From: UBA4655 sp964585575
Lineage (GTDB): Bacteria > Planctomycetota > Planctomycetia > Pirellulales > UBA1268
Direction of reading: 5' to 3'
Assembly: GCA_964585575.1 (NCBI GenBank)
Contig: CAZPEM010000014.1
Coordinates: forward strand, 1-36,367
Length of the DNA stretch: 36,367 nt
Part shown: one piece after another, positions 14,580 to 22,215 of the stretch
Position numbering within the stretch: the stretch's first letter is position 1
How the letters are laid out: every line of letters starts with the position of its first letter
Notes under the pieces: model-generated
Told to the model about the DNA's origin: nothing
Seen by the model: the letters and a program-made list of their open reading frames with translations, nothing else
Databases searched by the model: none
Position numbers and translations under genes: made by a program

Positions 14580-17500
14580 TCAGGAACAGCCCATCGAGTT
14601 GCCGCAGTTGTGGCAGAGGTAGCAGTTGCCGTTCCGCACGGTGATCGCCCCGCAGTTGTCGCACGCGGGGGCGTCGATCTGGAAGTTGGCAAACTGGCTC
14701 TGCCGGTCCACGGCACTGGCCGAGGGATCGACCGCCATCTTGATCCCGGCCCGTTCGAGGAGCGCCGCCGAAGCCGCGACCGGCTTCGGCTTGGCTGCCG
14801 TTTTCGCGCCATTCGTACNNNNNNNNNNNNNNNNNNNNNNNNNNNNNNNNNNNNNNNNNNNNNNNNNNNNNNNNNNNNNNNNNNNNNNNNNNNNNNNNNN
14901 NNNNNNNNNNNNNNNNNNGCCGCCGAAGCCGCGACCGGCTTCGGCTTGGCTGCCGTTTTCGCGCCATTCGTACTGCTAGCACCGTTCACACTGCTAGCAC
15001 CGTTCACGGCCGCGCCGGGAAACTTGCCGCGGCTGTTGACCTGCTCGCCCGTGCTCTTGGCCTTTCCTTGACCATCAGCCAGCCCGCGCGCCGTCGTGGC
15101 GGCGGGCTTGCGCTCGGTTTCCGTATCGTCGCCTCCGCCACCTTCGCCCGCATCGCCGGAGTAGCCGCCGGGGCGATTGGCTTCCCGGTATCCCGGAATG
15201 AACTCCGTTCCCATCCAGCGGAAGATGTAGTCGACGAGGCTCTTCGCCACGGGGATGTCGGGGTTCTTCGTGTATCCCCATGGCTCGAAACGGTTATGGG
15301 AAAACTTCTTGACGTACACCTCGAGCGGCACGCCGTACTGCAGGCTCATCGAGACCGCGGTTCCGAAGGCGTCCATCAGGCCGCCGATCGTGCTCCCTTC
15401 CTTCGCCATCGTGATGAAGAGCTCTCCGGGCCGTCCGTCGTCGTAGAGGCCGACGGTGATGTAGCCCTCGTGGCCTCCCACGTTGAACTTGTGGGTCACG
15501 CTGCGGCGGGTGTCAGGCAGCCGCTCCCGTCGCGGGGAAGCCGTCACCTTGGCGGCAGCCTTATCGGTCTCGGTGCTCGTGTTGAGCGGCTGGCTTTCCT
15601 TCGAGCCGTCGCGGTAGATCGCAAGCGCCTTCAGCCCCAGCCTCCATCCCTCCATGTAGGCTCCGGCGATGTCTGTCGGCGTGGTCTCGCGGGGCATGTT
15701 CACCGTCTTCGAGATGGCACCCGAGATGAACGGCTGCGCGGCCGCCATCATCTTCACGTGCGCCTCCCAGGCGATCGACCGCTTGCCGAGCCGAGGCTTG
15801 AACGCGCAGTCGAAGACGGCCAGGTGCTGCTCCTTGAGCCCCGGCGCCCCTTCGATTGTGTCGTTCTTGTCGATATAGGCCAGGATTCCTTCGACCGCCG
15901 GCTCGTCGTAGCCGAGCGTCCGCAGGGCGAGCGGCACGGTCTGGTTGACGATCTTCAGCATTCCGCCGCCGGCGAGCTGCTTGTACTTCACCAGCGCGAT
16001 GTCGGGCTCGATTCCCGTCGTGTCGCAGTCCATCAGGAAGCTGATCGTGCCGGTCGGGGCGAGCACGGTCGCCTGCGCGTTTCGGTAGCCGTGCTGGCGG
16101 CCACCCGCGAGCACGTCGTCCCAGATCTTCCTGGCCGCGTCGCGGAGATACTGCGGGCACGCCGGGTCGATGCGGTCGACGGCGGAGCGATGCATCTGCA
16201 TGACGTTGAGCATCGGCTCGCGATTCACGGAGAAGCCCTCGAAGGGACCGACGGCCGCGGCGAGTTCGGCGCTCGTGCGATTCGCGGCACCATGGAGGAT
16301 CGCCGTGAGGGCGCCGCAGAGCCCGCGGCCGGCATCGCTGTCGTAGGCGAGCCCGTCGGCCATCAGCAGGCTGCCGAGGTTGGAGTAGCCGAGCCCAAGC
16401 GGTCGGAAGAGATGGCTGTTTTTCGCGATCCGCTTCGTCGGGTAGCTCGCGTGATCGACGAGGATCTCCTGGGCGACGAAGAAGATCCGACAGGCGGCGG
16501 AGAACCGGTCGACATCGAACGTGCCGTCGGCCCGCCGGAACTTCATGAGGTTGATGCTCGCGAGGTTGCAGGCCGTGTCGTCCAAAAACATGTACTCCGA
16601 GCACGGGTTGCTCGCGTTGATCCGGCCCGAATTCGGGCAGGTGTGCCAGCGGTTGATCGTCGTGTCGTACTGCACTCCGGGATCGCCGCACTGCCAGGCA
16701 CACTCGGCCATGCGGCCCATGAGTTCGCGGGCCTTGTAGCTCGGCCCCGCCTTCGAAGGATCGGTGACCCAACGCGTCGTCCAGGTGTCGTCGCGGTCGG
16801 CGGCCTCCATGAAGTCGTCGGTGACGCGGACGGAGAGGTTGGCGTTCTGAAAGAGGATCGAACTGTAGGCCTCGCCGTTGAAGTTCGCGTCATAGCCGCC
16901 CTTCTCGATGAGCACCCGGGCCTTCTTCTCCTCCTTGCTCTTGCACTCGATGAACTCGAGGATGTCGGGATGGGTCACCTTGAGCGACTGCATCTTGGCC
17001 GCGCGACGGGTCTTGCCGCCGCTCTTCACGACCGCCGCGACCTGGTCGTAGACGCGCATGAACGAGAGCGGGCCGGAGGGCTTGCCGCCACCGGCGAGCT
17101 TCTCCCGCTGGCTCCGGAGCGTCGAAAGGTCGGTGCCGGTGCCGCTGCCGAACTTGAAGAGCATCGCCTCGCTGCGGGCGAGGTCCATGATGTCTTCCAT
17201 GTTGTCCTGCACGCTCTGGATGAAGCAGGCGCTCCCCTGCGGATACTCGTAGGGGTTGTCGGGCATGGCGACGTCGTGCTTCGCCTCGTCCCACCGCCAG
17301 TTGCACGGGGCCCCCTTCACGCCGTACTGGTTGTAGAGGCCGACGTTGAACCAGACCGGAGAGTTGAAGGCACCGTGCTGGTGCACGCAGAGCCAGGCGA
17401 GATCGCGGTAGAAGTTTTCGCCGTCCTGCTTCGATTTAAAGTAGCCGTCCTTGATGCCCCAGTCGGCGATCGTGCGGGCGACGCGGTGCACGAGCTGCTT

Positions 17501-17815
17501 GACCGAGTGCTCCCGTTCGGGCGTGTGGATCTCGCCGTAGAAGTACTTGCTCACGACAACGTTCGTGGCCAGCTGGCTCCAGGCGGCCGGGATTTCACAG
17601 GCCGGCTGCTCGAAGAGCACCTTGCCGTCCTCCCCCTTGATGGCGGCCGTGCGGAGCTCCCACTCCGTCGTGTCGAAGGGGCTCGCGACGTCCGTCGGAC
17701 AGAAGGTCGGCCGGATCTCGATCGGCTGCCGGGGGGCTGCGGCCGATCCGTTGGAATCGTGGTGGGCGGAGGCGGACGATCCGGCGAAGGTCGTGGACGA
17801 CGCGGAATGGCTCAT
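14580..17815 (-). CDS. nrdJ: Class II (adenosylcobalamin-dependent) ribonucleotide reductase, interrupted by an assembly gap
   Basis: NrdJ reduces ribonucleotides to deoxyribonucleotides with a B12 radical and does not need oxygen. The start ATG (17815-17813) is preceded by AAGGAGAG. Visible motifs include HQHGAFNSPVWFNVG, KFGSGTGTDLSTLRSQ, the active-site NPCSEY (Asn, thiyl Cys, Glu), DDTACNLASINL, and APTGTISFLMDCDTTGIEPD. A Gly/Ala-rich linker and a Cys-rich tail end the protein: CDNC, then CYLCHNC and MGCS, which supply the metal-binding and redox Cys pairs. A run of 100 N (14819-14918) breaks the frame. If the exact 55-bp repeat on both sides is treated as one copy and the N removed, 3,081 bases remain, giving an intact 1,026-aa protein. 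The gene is therefore probably whole and not a pseudogene. Confidence 0.93.
14764..14973. repeat. Exact 55-bp direct duplication flanking the second N gap
   Basis: The 55 bases at 14764-14818 are identical to those at 14919-14973, starting GCCGCCGAAGCC and ending CCATTCGTAC. They sit at the two edges of a 100-N run. This looks like an unmerged contig overlap or a tandem repeat that the assembly could not resolve. They encode the NGAKTAAKPKPVAASA segment of the NrdJ linker. Confidence 0.9.
14819..14918. other. Assembly gap of 100 N inside nrdJ
   Basis: Exactly 100 undetermined bases inside the low-complexity linker of NrdJ. Taken literally, the gap shifts the reading frame. Merging the identical flanks restores it. 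Confidence 0.98.
14972..15007 (-). repeat. 18-bp tandem repeat in the NrdJ linker
   Basis: ACTGCTAGCACCGTTCAC is present twice, at 14972-14989 and 14990-15007, encoding the NGASSVNGASS segment on the minus strand. It adjoins the 55-bp duplication and probably explains why assembly stopped here. Confidence 0.85.
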
Positions 17816-18243
17816 GCGGGGCTCTCCTTGCAGGGTTCGTCGGCTGGTTGAAAGTATACTTCCGTACAGATTCCTTGGCAACTCGTATCGGTCCGGGCCT
17901 TGGGCCGACTGGAGCCGGCCTACCTGGGGTTCATCGGCGGAGTCGCGAAAAATTGAGAGGGCAGCTCCATCTGCATGCTATCGCAAGATATTGTGGTAGT
18001 CTTCCGTGCAACCACTTCATATGGCCGAGGGCGTGAATGTAGCGTGCGAATCGGCCCAGTCAAGGTTTTTTTTGGCACCCCTTCCCGGGGCAGTCTTTTT
18101 CGCCCCAAAGCCGTCGCCGGAGCCGCTTGCCCCGACGGGCCGATTGTCCAGCAAAACCCCTCGAGCGATGGGGCCGCTCGCCTTTTGCGTCGTCGGTGGC
18201 GAAGAATGGCCGCGATCATTCCGCCCCACCGGAGTCCAAACCC
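17816..18243. other. Divergent intergenic region between nrdJ and the PfpI gene
   Basis: A 428-bp control region for the minus-strand nrdJ and the plus-strand PfpI-like gene. It contains the palindrome AAGTATACTT at about 17852-17861 near the nrdJ start, a candidate NrdR box at 17984-17993, and an 8-T run at 18066-18073. I see no cobalamin riboswitch box and no gene that looks real. Confidence 0.5.
17984..17993 (-). promoter_or_regulatory. Candidate NrdR box upstream of nrdJ
   Basis: On the minus strand the site reads CAATATCTTG. This fits the NrdR core CWATATATWG at nine of ten positions, and the tenth is a base known to vary. It lies about 170 bases upstream of the nrdJ start. NrdR sites usually occur as pairs and a good second copy was not found nearby, so the call is tentative. 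Confidence 0.28.
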
Positions 18244-18810
18244 ATGGTCCAGCAGCTGTTTTCACGCCGCCCGCTCGAAAATCTCCGCATCCTCATCCTC
18301 GTGGGCGACGACTACGAGGACCTCGAACTCTGGTATCCAAAGCTCCGGCTCGAGGAGGCGGGGGCCCATGTGACGCTCGCTGGCAGGGCCCAGGGGCGGA
18401 CCTATTCTGGAAAGCACGGCTATCCGTGCACGAGTGACGCGTCGATCGCCGACATGGAGGCTTCGGATTTCCACGGGATCGTCGTTCCGGGAGGCTGGAT
18501 GCCGGATCAACTTCGCCGCGACGCGAAGGTTCTCCAGCTGGTCTGCGACTTTTCCGAGCATGGCAAGCTCGTGGCCGCAATCTGTCACGGCGGCTGGATC
18601 CCGATTTCCGCTGGTGTCTACCGGGGCGTGCGGGTCACCGGGAGTCCGGGAATCAAGGACGATCTCGTCAACGCCGGGGCGATCTGGGAAGACGCGCCGG
18701 TCGTCGTGGACCGACACTTCGTCTCCAGTCGCAAGCCGGCCGACCTCCCCCAGTTCATGACCGCGATTGTGGAGCTTTTGTCGGCGGTGCCGGTCGAGGC
18801 AGGCCTCTGA
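18244..18810 (+). CDS. DJ-1/PfpI family protein
   Basis: A 188-aa single-domain protein of the DJ-1/PfpI superfamily (class I glutamine-amidotransferase-like fold). The predicted nucleophile is Cys114 followed by His115 in AAICHGGWIPISAG, on the usual nucleophile elbow. Glu25 in DDYEDLELWYP is the conserved acidic partner. The flavodoxin-like start RILILVGDDYEDLE and VPGGWMPDQLR are typical. The ATG at 18244 follows GGAG at 18231-18234; upstream in-frame codons are not needed. Members act as intracellular proteases, chaperones or glyoxalase/deglycase-type enzymes, and the sequence does not tell which. It is transcribed toward fur, 105 bases away. Confidence 0.88.
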   Translation: MVQQLFSRRPLENLRILILVGDDYEDLELWYPKLRLEEAGAHVTLAGRAQGRTYSGKHGYPCTSDASIADMEASDFHGIVVPGGWMPDQLRRDAKVLQLVCDFSEHGKLVAAICHGGWIPISAGVYRGVRVTGSPGIKDDLVNAGAIWEDAPVVVDRHFVSSRKPADLPQFMTAIVELLSAVPVEAGL

Positions 18811-18915
18811 GGCTGGGTGGCGGGTCGACGCTGCAGGCCACCGCACCGGCTTCAGGGGCTCGGCGTTCCCTGCGGACGATTTTTGCGGACTTCATGGGCT
18901 GCTACGATATCGGAC

Positions 18916-19353
18916 GTGAAACCCGTCCCGACGAGTCAACTCGAAAGATTGCGCGGCCAAATTCGCAAGGCTGGCCTGCGGTGCACGACCGCGAGGGTTG
19001 CCGTGCTCGGCCATCTGATCGATGCTCGAGGGCCGAAGACCCACGCCGAGGTGTCGGACGATCTCGCCGACCGAGGGTTCGACCGGGCCACGATCTACCG
19101 CAACCTCACGGAGCTCACCGAGGCGGGGCTCGTCTCGCGGGTCGAGTTGGGCGATCACGTCTGGCGATTCGAGCTGAAGCGGGGTGATGCGAAGGGGAAG
19201 CACGGAAAGGACCACCCGCACTTCCTCTGCACCAGCTGCGGCGAAGTGTCCTGTCTCGACGACGTGAACGTCGCGATCTCCCCCAAGCGATCCAGCGGCA
19301 TTCGCGCCGTCACAGAGGTGCTTCTCAAGGGGCAGTGTGGCAAGTGCGGATGA
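18916..19353 (+). CDS. Fur-family metal-responsive transcription regulator
   Basis: A 145-aa protein with a winged-helix DNA-binding domain (about 10-85: GLRCTTARVAVLGHLIDARGPKTHAEVS, RGFDRATIYRNLTELTEAGLV) and a metal-binding dimerisation part. Zinc ligands are seen in CTSC (Cys105, Cys108) and in the C-terminal CGKC (Cys141, Cys144); the DHPHFLC segment supplies histidines. Whether it senses iron, zinc, manganese or peroxide cannot be read from these motifs. GTG 18916 gives the normal family length; a longer in-frame start at 18817 would add an unlikely Arg-rich leader. A TACGAT at 18903-18908 lies so close that the mRNA may be nearly leaderless. The 3' end, including the last CxxC, is the first unit of a 23-bp tandem array. 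Confidence 0.88.
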   Translation: MKPVPTSQLERLRGQIRKAGLRCTTARVAVLGHLIDARGPKTHAEVSDDLADRGFDRATIYRNLTELTEAGLVSRVELGDHVWRFELKRGDAKGKHGKDHPHFLCTSCGEVSCLDDVNVAISPKRSSGIRAVTEVLLKGQCGKCG

Positions 19354-19446
19354 CCGCGTGTGGCAAGTGCGGATGACCGCGTGTGGCAAGTGCGGATGAC
19401 CGCGGTGTTTCTTTGCGCGGAGGACCGCGTGGCAAGTGCGGATGAC
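19335..19446 (+). repeat. 23-bp tandem array copying the fur 3' end up to the deoC start
   Basis: GTGTGGCAAGTGCGGATGACCGC occurs at 19335-19357, 19358-19380 and 19381-19403 without change. A fourth, 2-base-shortened copy lies at 19429-19446, after an unrelated 25-base insert. The first copy encodes the last residues and stop codon of Fur. The fourth contributes the GTG start and first codons of deoC. Confidence 0.9.
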
Positions 19447-20121
19447 TCAGCCCGATTCGACCGCGCGGCGGTCGCGGCACGGCTCGACCATGCGGTGCTG
19501 AAGCCGACGCTCGGCGACGGCGAGCTCGCGGCCGCGGCCGGGATGTGTCTCGAGCGGGGCGTCGGCTGCCTCTGTGTCCGCAGTTGTGACGTGGCGGAGG
19601 CGGCGCGGCTCCTGCGCGGAGGGAGCGTCGTCGTCGCCAGCGTCGTCGGGTTTCCGCACGGCAACGTGCGGCTGGAGGTGAAGGCCCTCGAGGCGACGCT
19701 TGCGATCGAGGATGGCGCGAGCGAACTCGACATGGTCATGAACATTCCGGCGTTTCTGTCCGGCCGCCATGCCGATGTCGCCCGTGATGTCGCCGCGGTC
19801 GTCGAAGTGGCGGGCCGATCCGGCGTGCTCGTGAAGGTCATCCTCGAAACATGTCTGCTGTCCGACGGTGCAATCGCCGCAGCCTGCCGGATCGCCGAGG
19901 AGTCGGGGGCCGGCTTCGTGAAGACCTCCACGGGATTCGCGTCGGGCGGGGCGACCCACGAGGCCGTCGCCGTCATGCTGCAGGCGGTCGGCGGGCGGCT
20001 CGGCGTGAAGGCCTCGGGCGGCATCCGCACCTGGGGAGAGTGCGTCGCCTACCTCGAGCAGGGCTGCTCGCGGATCGGCGTCGGCGACGCCGCGGCGATC
20101 CTCGACGGGGCCGGATCGTGA
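19429..20121 (+). CDS. deoC: Deoxyribose-phosphate aldolase
   Basis: A 230-aa TIM-barrel class I aldolase that cleaves deoxyribose 5-phosphate to acetaldehyde and glyceraldehyde 3-phosphate. Catalytic residues are visible: Asp101 in SELDMVMN, the Schiff-base Lys165 in FVKTSTG, and Lys194 in GVKASGGIR. HAVLKPT near the N-terminus and VVGFPHG are also typical. GTG 19429 is chosen because GGAGG ends five bases before it and it gives the normal length. In-frame starts up to 19360 exist but would read through the tandem repeat. The gene begins in the last repeat copy, so its first residues (VASADDSA) derive from the duplicated fur tail. Confidence 0.92.
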   Translation: MASADDSARFDRAAVAARLDHAVLKPTLGDGELAAAAGMCLERGVGCLCVRSCDVAEAARLLRGGSVVVASVVGFPHGNVRLEVKALEATLAIEDGASELDMVMNIPAFLSGRHADVARDVAAVVEVAGRSGVLVKVILETCLLSDGAIAAACRIAEESGAGFVKTSTGFASGGATHEAVAVMLQAVGGRLGVKASGGIRTWGECVAYLEQGCSRIGVGDAAAILDGAGS

Positions 20122-20129
20122 GCCGTGCC

Positions 20130-20164
20130 GCCGCATGAACGGGGGCAGCCGCATGAATGGGGGC
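20130..20164 (+). repeat. 18-bp tandem duplication between deoC and the DUF429-MutY gene
   Basis: GCCGCATGAACGGGGGCA at 20130-20147 is followed by GCCGCATGAATGGGGGC at 20148-20164, differing at one base. It starts nine bases after the deoC stop. Each copy carries an out-of-frame ATG that opens no useful reading frame. Confidence 0.8.
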
Positions 20165-20175
20165 CGCCGCGACGA

Positions 20176-20181
20176 TACACT
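20176..20181 (+). promoter_or_regulatory. Possible -10 element of the DUF429-MutY gene
   Basis: TACACT lies 34 bases before the chosen GTG start and resembles the TACACT at 100-105 upstream of the FKBP gene. No clear -35 is present. If real, it excludes the earlier in-frame GTG at 20125. Confidence 0.25.
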
Positions 20182-20214
20182 GCCGTCGCTGCAAGCCGTC
20201 ATCTTCGCGAAGCC

Positions 20215-22182
20215 GTGACCATCCAGAGGGACACTCCATGCCGCGGCAAGGGCGTCGCGATCGACGTCATCGGCGTCGACTTCACCTCCGCCCCCTCGCG
20301 GCATAAGCCGATCACCGTCGCCGTCGGAAAGTTCTCGCGGGAGACGTCCGGCTGCCGCTTCGCGCTCGACGAGGTGCTCCCGCTTTCGAGCTTCGATGAC
20401 TTCGAAGCCTTCCTCGCCGAGAGCGGCTGCTGGATCGGCGGGTTCGATCTGCCGTTCGGCCAGCCGCGGTCGCTCATCGAGCACGAGGGATGGCCGGACG
20501 ACTGGCCGTCGTTCGTGCAATTCTTCTGCGGCGAGGCTCGCGAGCGTTTGCGGGAGACGTTTCGTCGCTACTGTGCGGCGAGGCCCGCGGGCGACAAGTT
20601 CGCCTGGCGGAAGGCCGACAAGCCGGCCGGATCGAGCCCTGCCATGCGATGGACGAATCCGCCCGTCGCCTGGATGATGCAGGCGGGGATCGGCCGCATG
20701 CTCGACGCGGGACTCGTGTTTCCCGCACACCATTATCCTTCGCAAGCCGAGGCGTTCGCCGGCCAGTGGAGCGGCGGCCGCCGGATCGCCCTCGAGGCCT
20801 ACCCAGGTTTCACGGCGAGGATGGTGACCCGGGCTTCGTACAAGAGCGACGCGGCGGCGAACCGGACGGCGGCCCGCGGGCTCGCCCGCGCCGAGATCGT
20901 CGAGGCGCTCGTCGCCGGCAAGGCCGGCCTCGACGTCGCCCTCACGATGTCGCGGGCCTGGCGGCGACGACTGCTCGGCGACGGCAGCGGTGATCTCGTC
21001 GATGCGGTGATCGCGGCGATGCAGGCGGCCCACGCGGCGCTGCTGCCGCGATACGGACTGCCCGACGACCTCGACCCGCTCGAAGGCTGGATTGCAGCGG
21101 TTCCTCCGCCCAGCAATACGGTTCCTCCGCCCAGCAACGCGGTTCCTCCGCCAGTCATCGACGACCACCCGGCCGTCGCGCCGCTCCTCGACTGGTTCGA
21201 CCGCGAGCAGCGGCTGCTCCCCTGGCGGAAGAACCGCGATCCCTACCGTGTGTGGGTGAGCGAGATCATGCTCCAGCAGACGCAGGTGGCCCGCGTGAAG
21301 GAGTTCTTTACGCGGTTCATGGCGAGGTTTCCGTCGGTCGAGTCGCTCGCCCGCGCCGCGGAAGCCGACGTGCTTGCGCACTGGGAGGGGCTCGGCTACT
21401 ACCGCCGCGCTCGGCAGTTGCACGCGGCCGCCGGGAAAATCGTCGCGGAGCTCGGAGGAAAATTTCCCCGATCGGCCGAGGGGCTTCGTCGCCTCCCGGG
21501 CATCGGCCGCTACACCGCCGGCGCCATCGCGTCGATCGCGTTCGACGAGCCCGAGCCGATCGTCGAGGCCAACTCCCGCCGCGTCATCGCCAGGCTTGCA
21601 GGGCATGCCCGCCGGCTCGACGGGCCCGGCGGCGACGAGGTGATCTGGAAGCTCGCGGCGGCGATGGTGCCGCGGAGGCATGCCGGCCCGTTCAATCAGG
21701 CAATCATGGATCTGGGGGCGACCGTCTGCACGCCCGTGGGGCCGACGTGCGACGAATGCCCGCTTGCGGATCTCTGCGTCGCGCGTCGGACCGGCCGCGT
21801 CGATCGCATCCCCGCGAAATCATCCCGCGTGAAGACGATCGAGCGTCACGAGGCGGCGATCGTGGAGGTGAGCCGTGGACGGGTGAGGCTCGTCCAAAGG
21901 CAGGAAGGGGAATGGTGGGCGGGACTCTGGGATTTTCCTCGAGTGGCCGTGAAGTCTCGCAAGGCGGCGGAGCGGCTCGGCGAGCGGCTCGGCACGATCC
22001 GCCACAGCGTGACCCGCCACCGGATCACGCTCGAGATCGTCCGCGTGCCGACGCGTGCCGCGGCCGCCGGCACGAAACCCCCGCGGAGGGGCCCGAGTCG
22101 CTGGGTGCCGATCGCGTCGCTCGACGCCATTCCCCTCCCCTCGCCCGCGCGGAAGATCGCGCGGCTGCTCGCCGGCGGGTGA
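20215..22182 (+). CDS. Fusion of a DUF429 domain with a MutY-type adenine DNA glycosylase
   Basis: A 655-aa protein in two parts. Residues about 18-295 are a DUF429 domain (VIGVDFTSAP, GGFDLPFGQPRSL, ALEAYPG, DLVDAVIAAMQAAHA), a predicted RNase H-fold nuclease-like family. A repetitive linker VPPPSNTVPPPSNAVPPP (about 296-313), coded by a 21-bp tandem repeat, leads to a MutY module (about 318-655). That module has SEIMLQQTQVARV with the catalytic Glu350, the helix-hairpin-helix LPGIGRYTAGAI (428-439), the [4Fe-4S] cysteines 505, 512, 515 and 521 in the C-x6-C-x2-C-x5-C pattern, and a NUDIX-like C-terminal domain. The usual catalytic Asp (VDGNV) is Glu451 in VEANS, which is unusual. The fusion suggests linked nuclease and base-excision activities, but this is inferred. 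The start is uncertain. Confidence 0.8.
   Translation: MTIQRDTPCRGKGVAIDVIGVDFTSAPSRHKPITVAVGKFSRETSGCRFALDEVLPLSSFDDFEAFLAESGCWIGGFDLPFGQPRSLIEHEGWPDDWPSFVQFFCGEARERLRETFRRYCAARPAGDKFAWRKADKPAGSSPAMRWTNPPVAWMMQAGIGRMLDAGLVFPAHHYPSQAEAFAGQWSGGRRIALEAYPGFTARMVTRASYKSDAAANRTAARGLARAEIVEALVAGKAGLDVALTMSRAWRRRLLGDGSGDLVDAVIAAMQAAHAALLPRYGLPDDLDPLEGWIAAVPPPSNTVPPPSNAVPPPVIDDHPAVAPLLDWFDREQRLLPWRKNRDPYRVWVSEIMLQQTQVARVKEFFTRFMARFPSVESLARAAEADVLAHWEGLGYYRRARQLHAAAGKIVAELGGKFPRSAEGLRRLPGIGRYTAGAIASIAFDEPEPIVEANSRRVIARLAGHARRLDGPGGDEVIWKLAAAMVPRRHAGPFNQAIMDLGATVCTPVGPTCDECPLADLCVARRTGRVDRIPAKSSRVKTIERHEAAIVEVSRGRVRLVQRQEGEWWAGLWDFPRVAVKSRKAAERLGERLGTIRHSVTRHRITLEIVRVPTRAAAAGTKPPRRGPSRWVPIASLDAIPLPSPARKIARLLAGG
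21097..21153 (+). repeat. 21-bp in-frame tandem repeat coding the DUF429-MutY linker
   Basis: Units of GCG/ACG GTT CCT CCG CCC AGC AAY at 21097-21117 and 21118-21138 are followed by a partial third copy at 21139-21153. Each full unit adds seven residues to a proline-rich hinge and keeps the frame. Confidence 0.9.
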
Positions 22183-22215
22183 GTCGGGCCGGTGTGCCCG
22201 GCGATGGCCCGCGGT

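Noticed and set aside
14580..17815. nrdJ as a frameshifted pseudogene
   Set aside because: The break coincides with an N gap flanked by an identical 55-bp overlap; merging restores the frame.
15068..17851. Very long plus-strand open frame opposite nrdJ
   Set aside because: It is antisense to the conserved NrdJ motifs and its translation is Arg/His/Val-rich with no recognisable domain, as expected from high-GC third-position bias.
17816..18243. Cobalamin riboswitch upstream of the B12-dependent nrdJ
   Set aside because: No B12-box-like sequence or multi-stem structure was seen in the nrdJ leader.
19335..19446. CRISPR array
   Set aside because: The units are directly adjacent with no spacers, and no cas gene is nearby; it is a simple tandem array.
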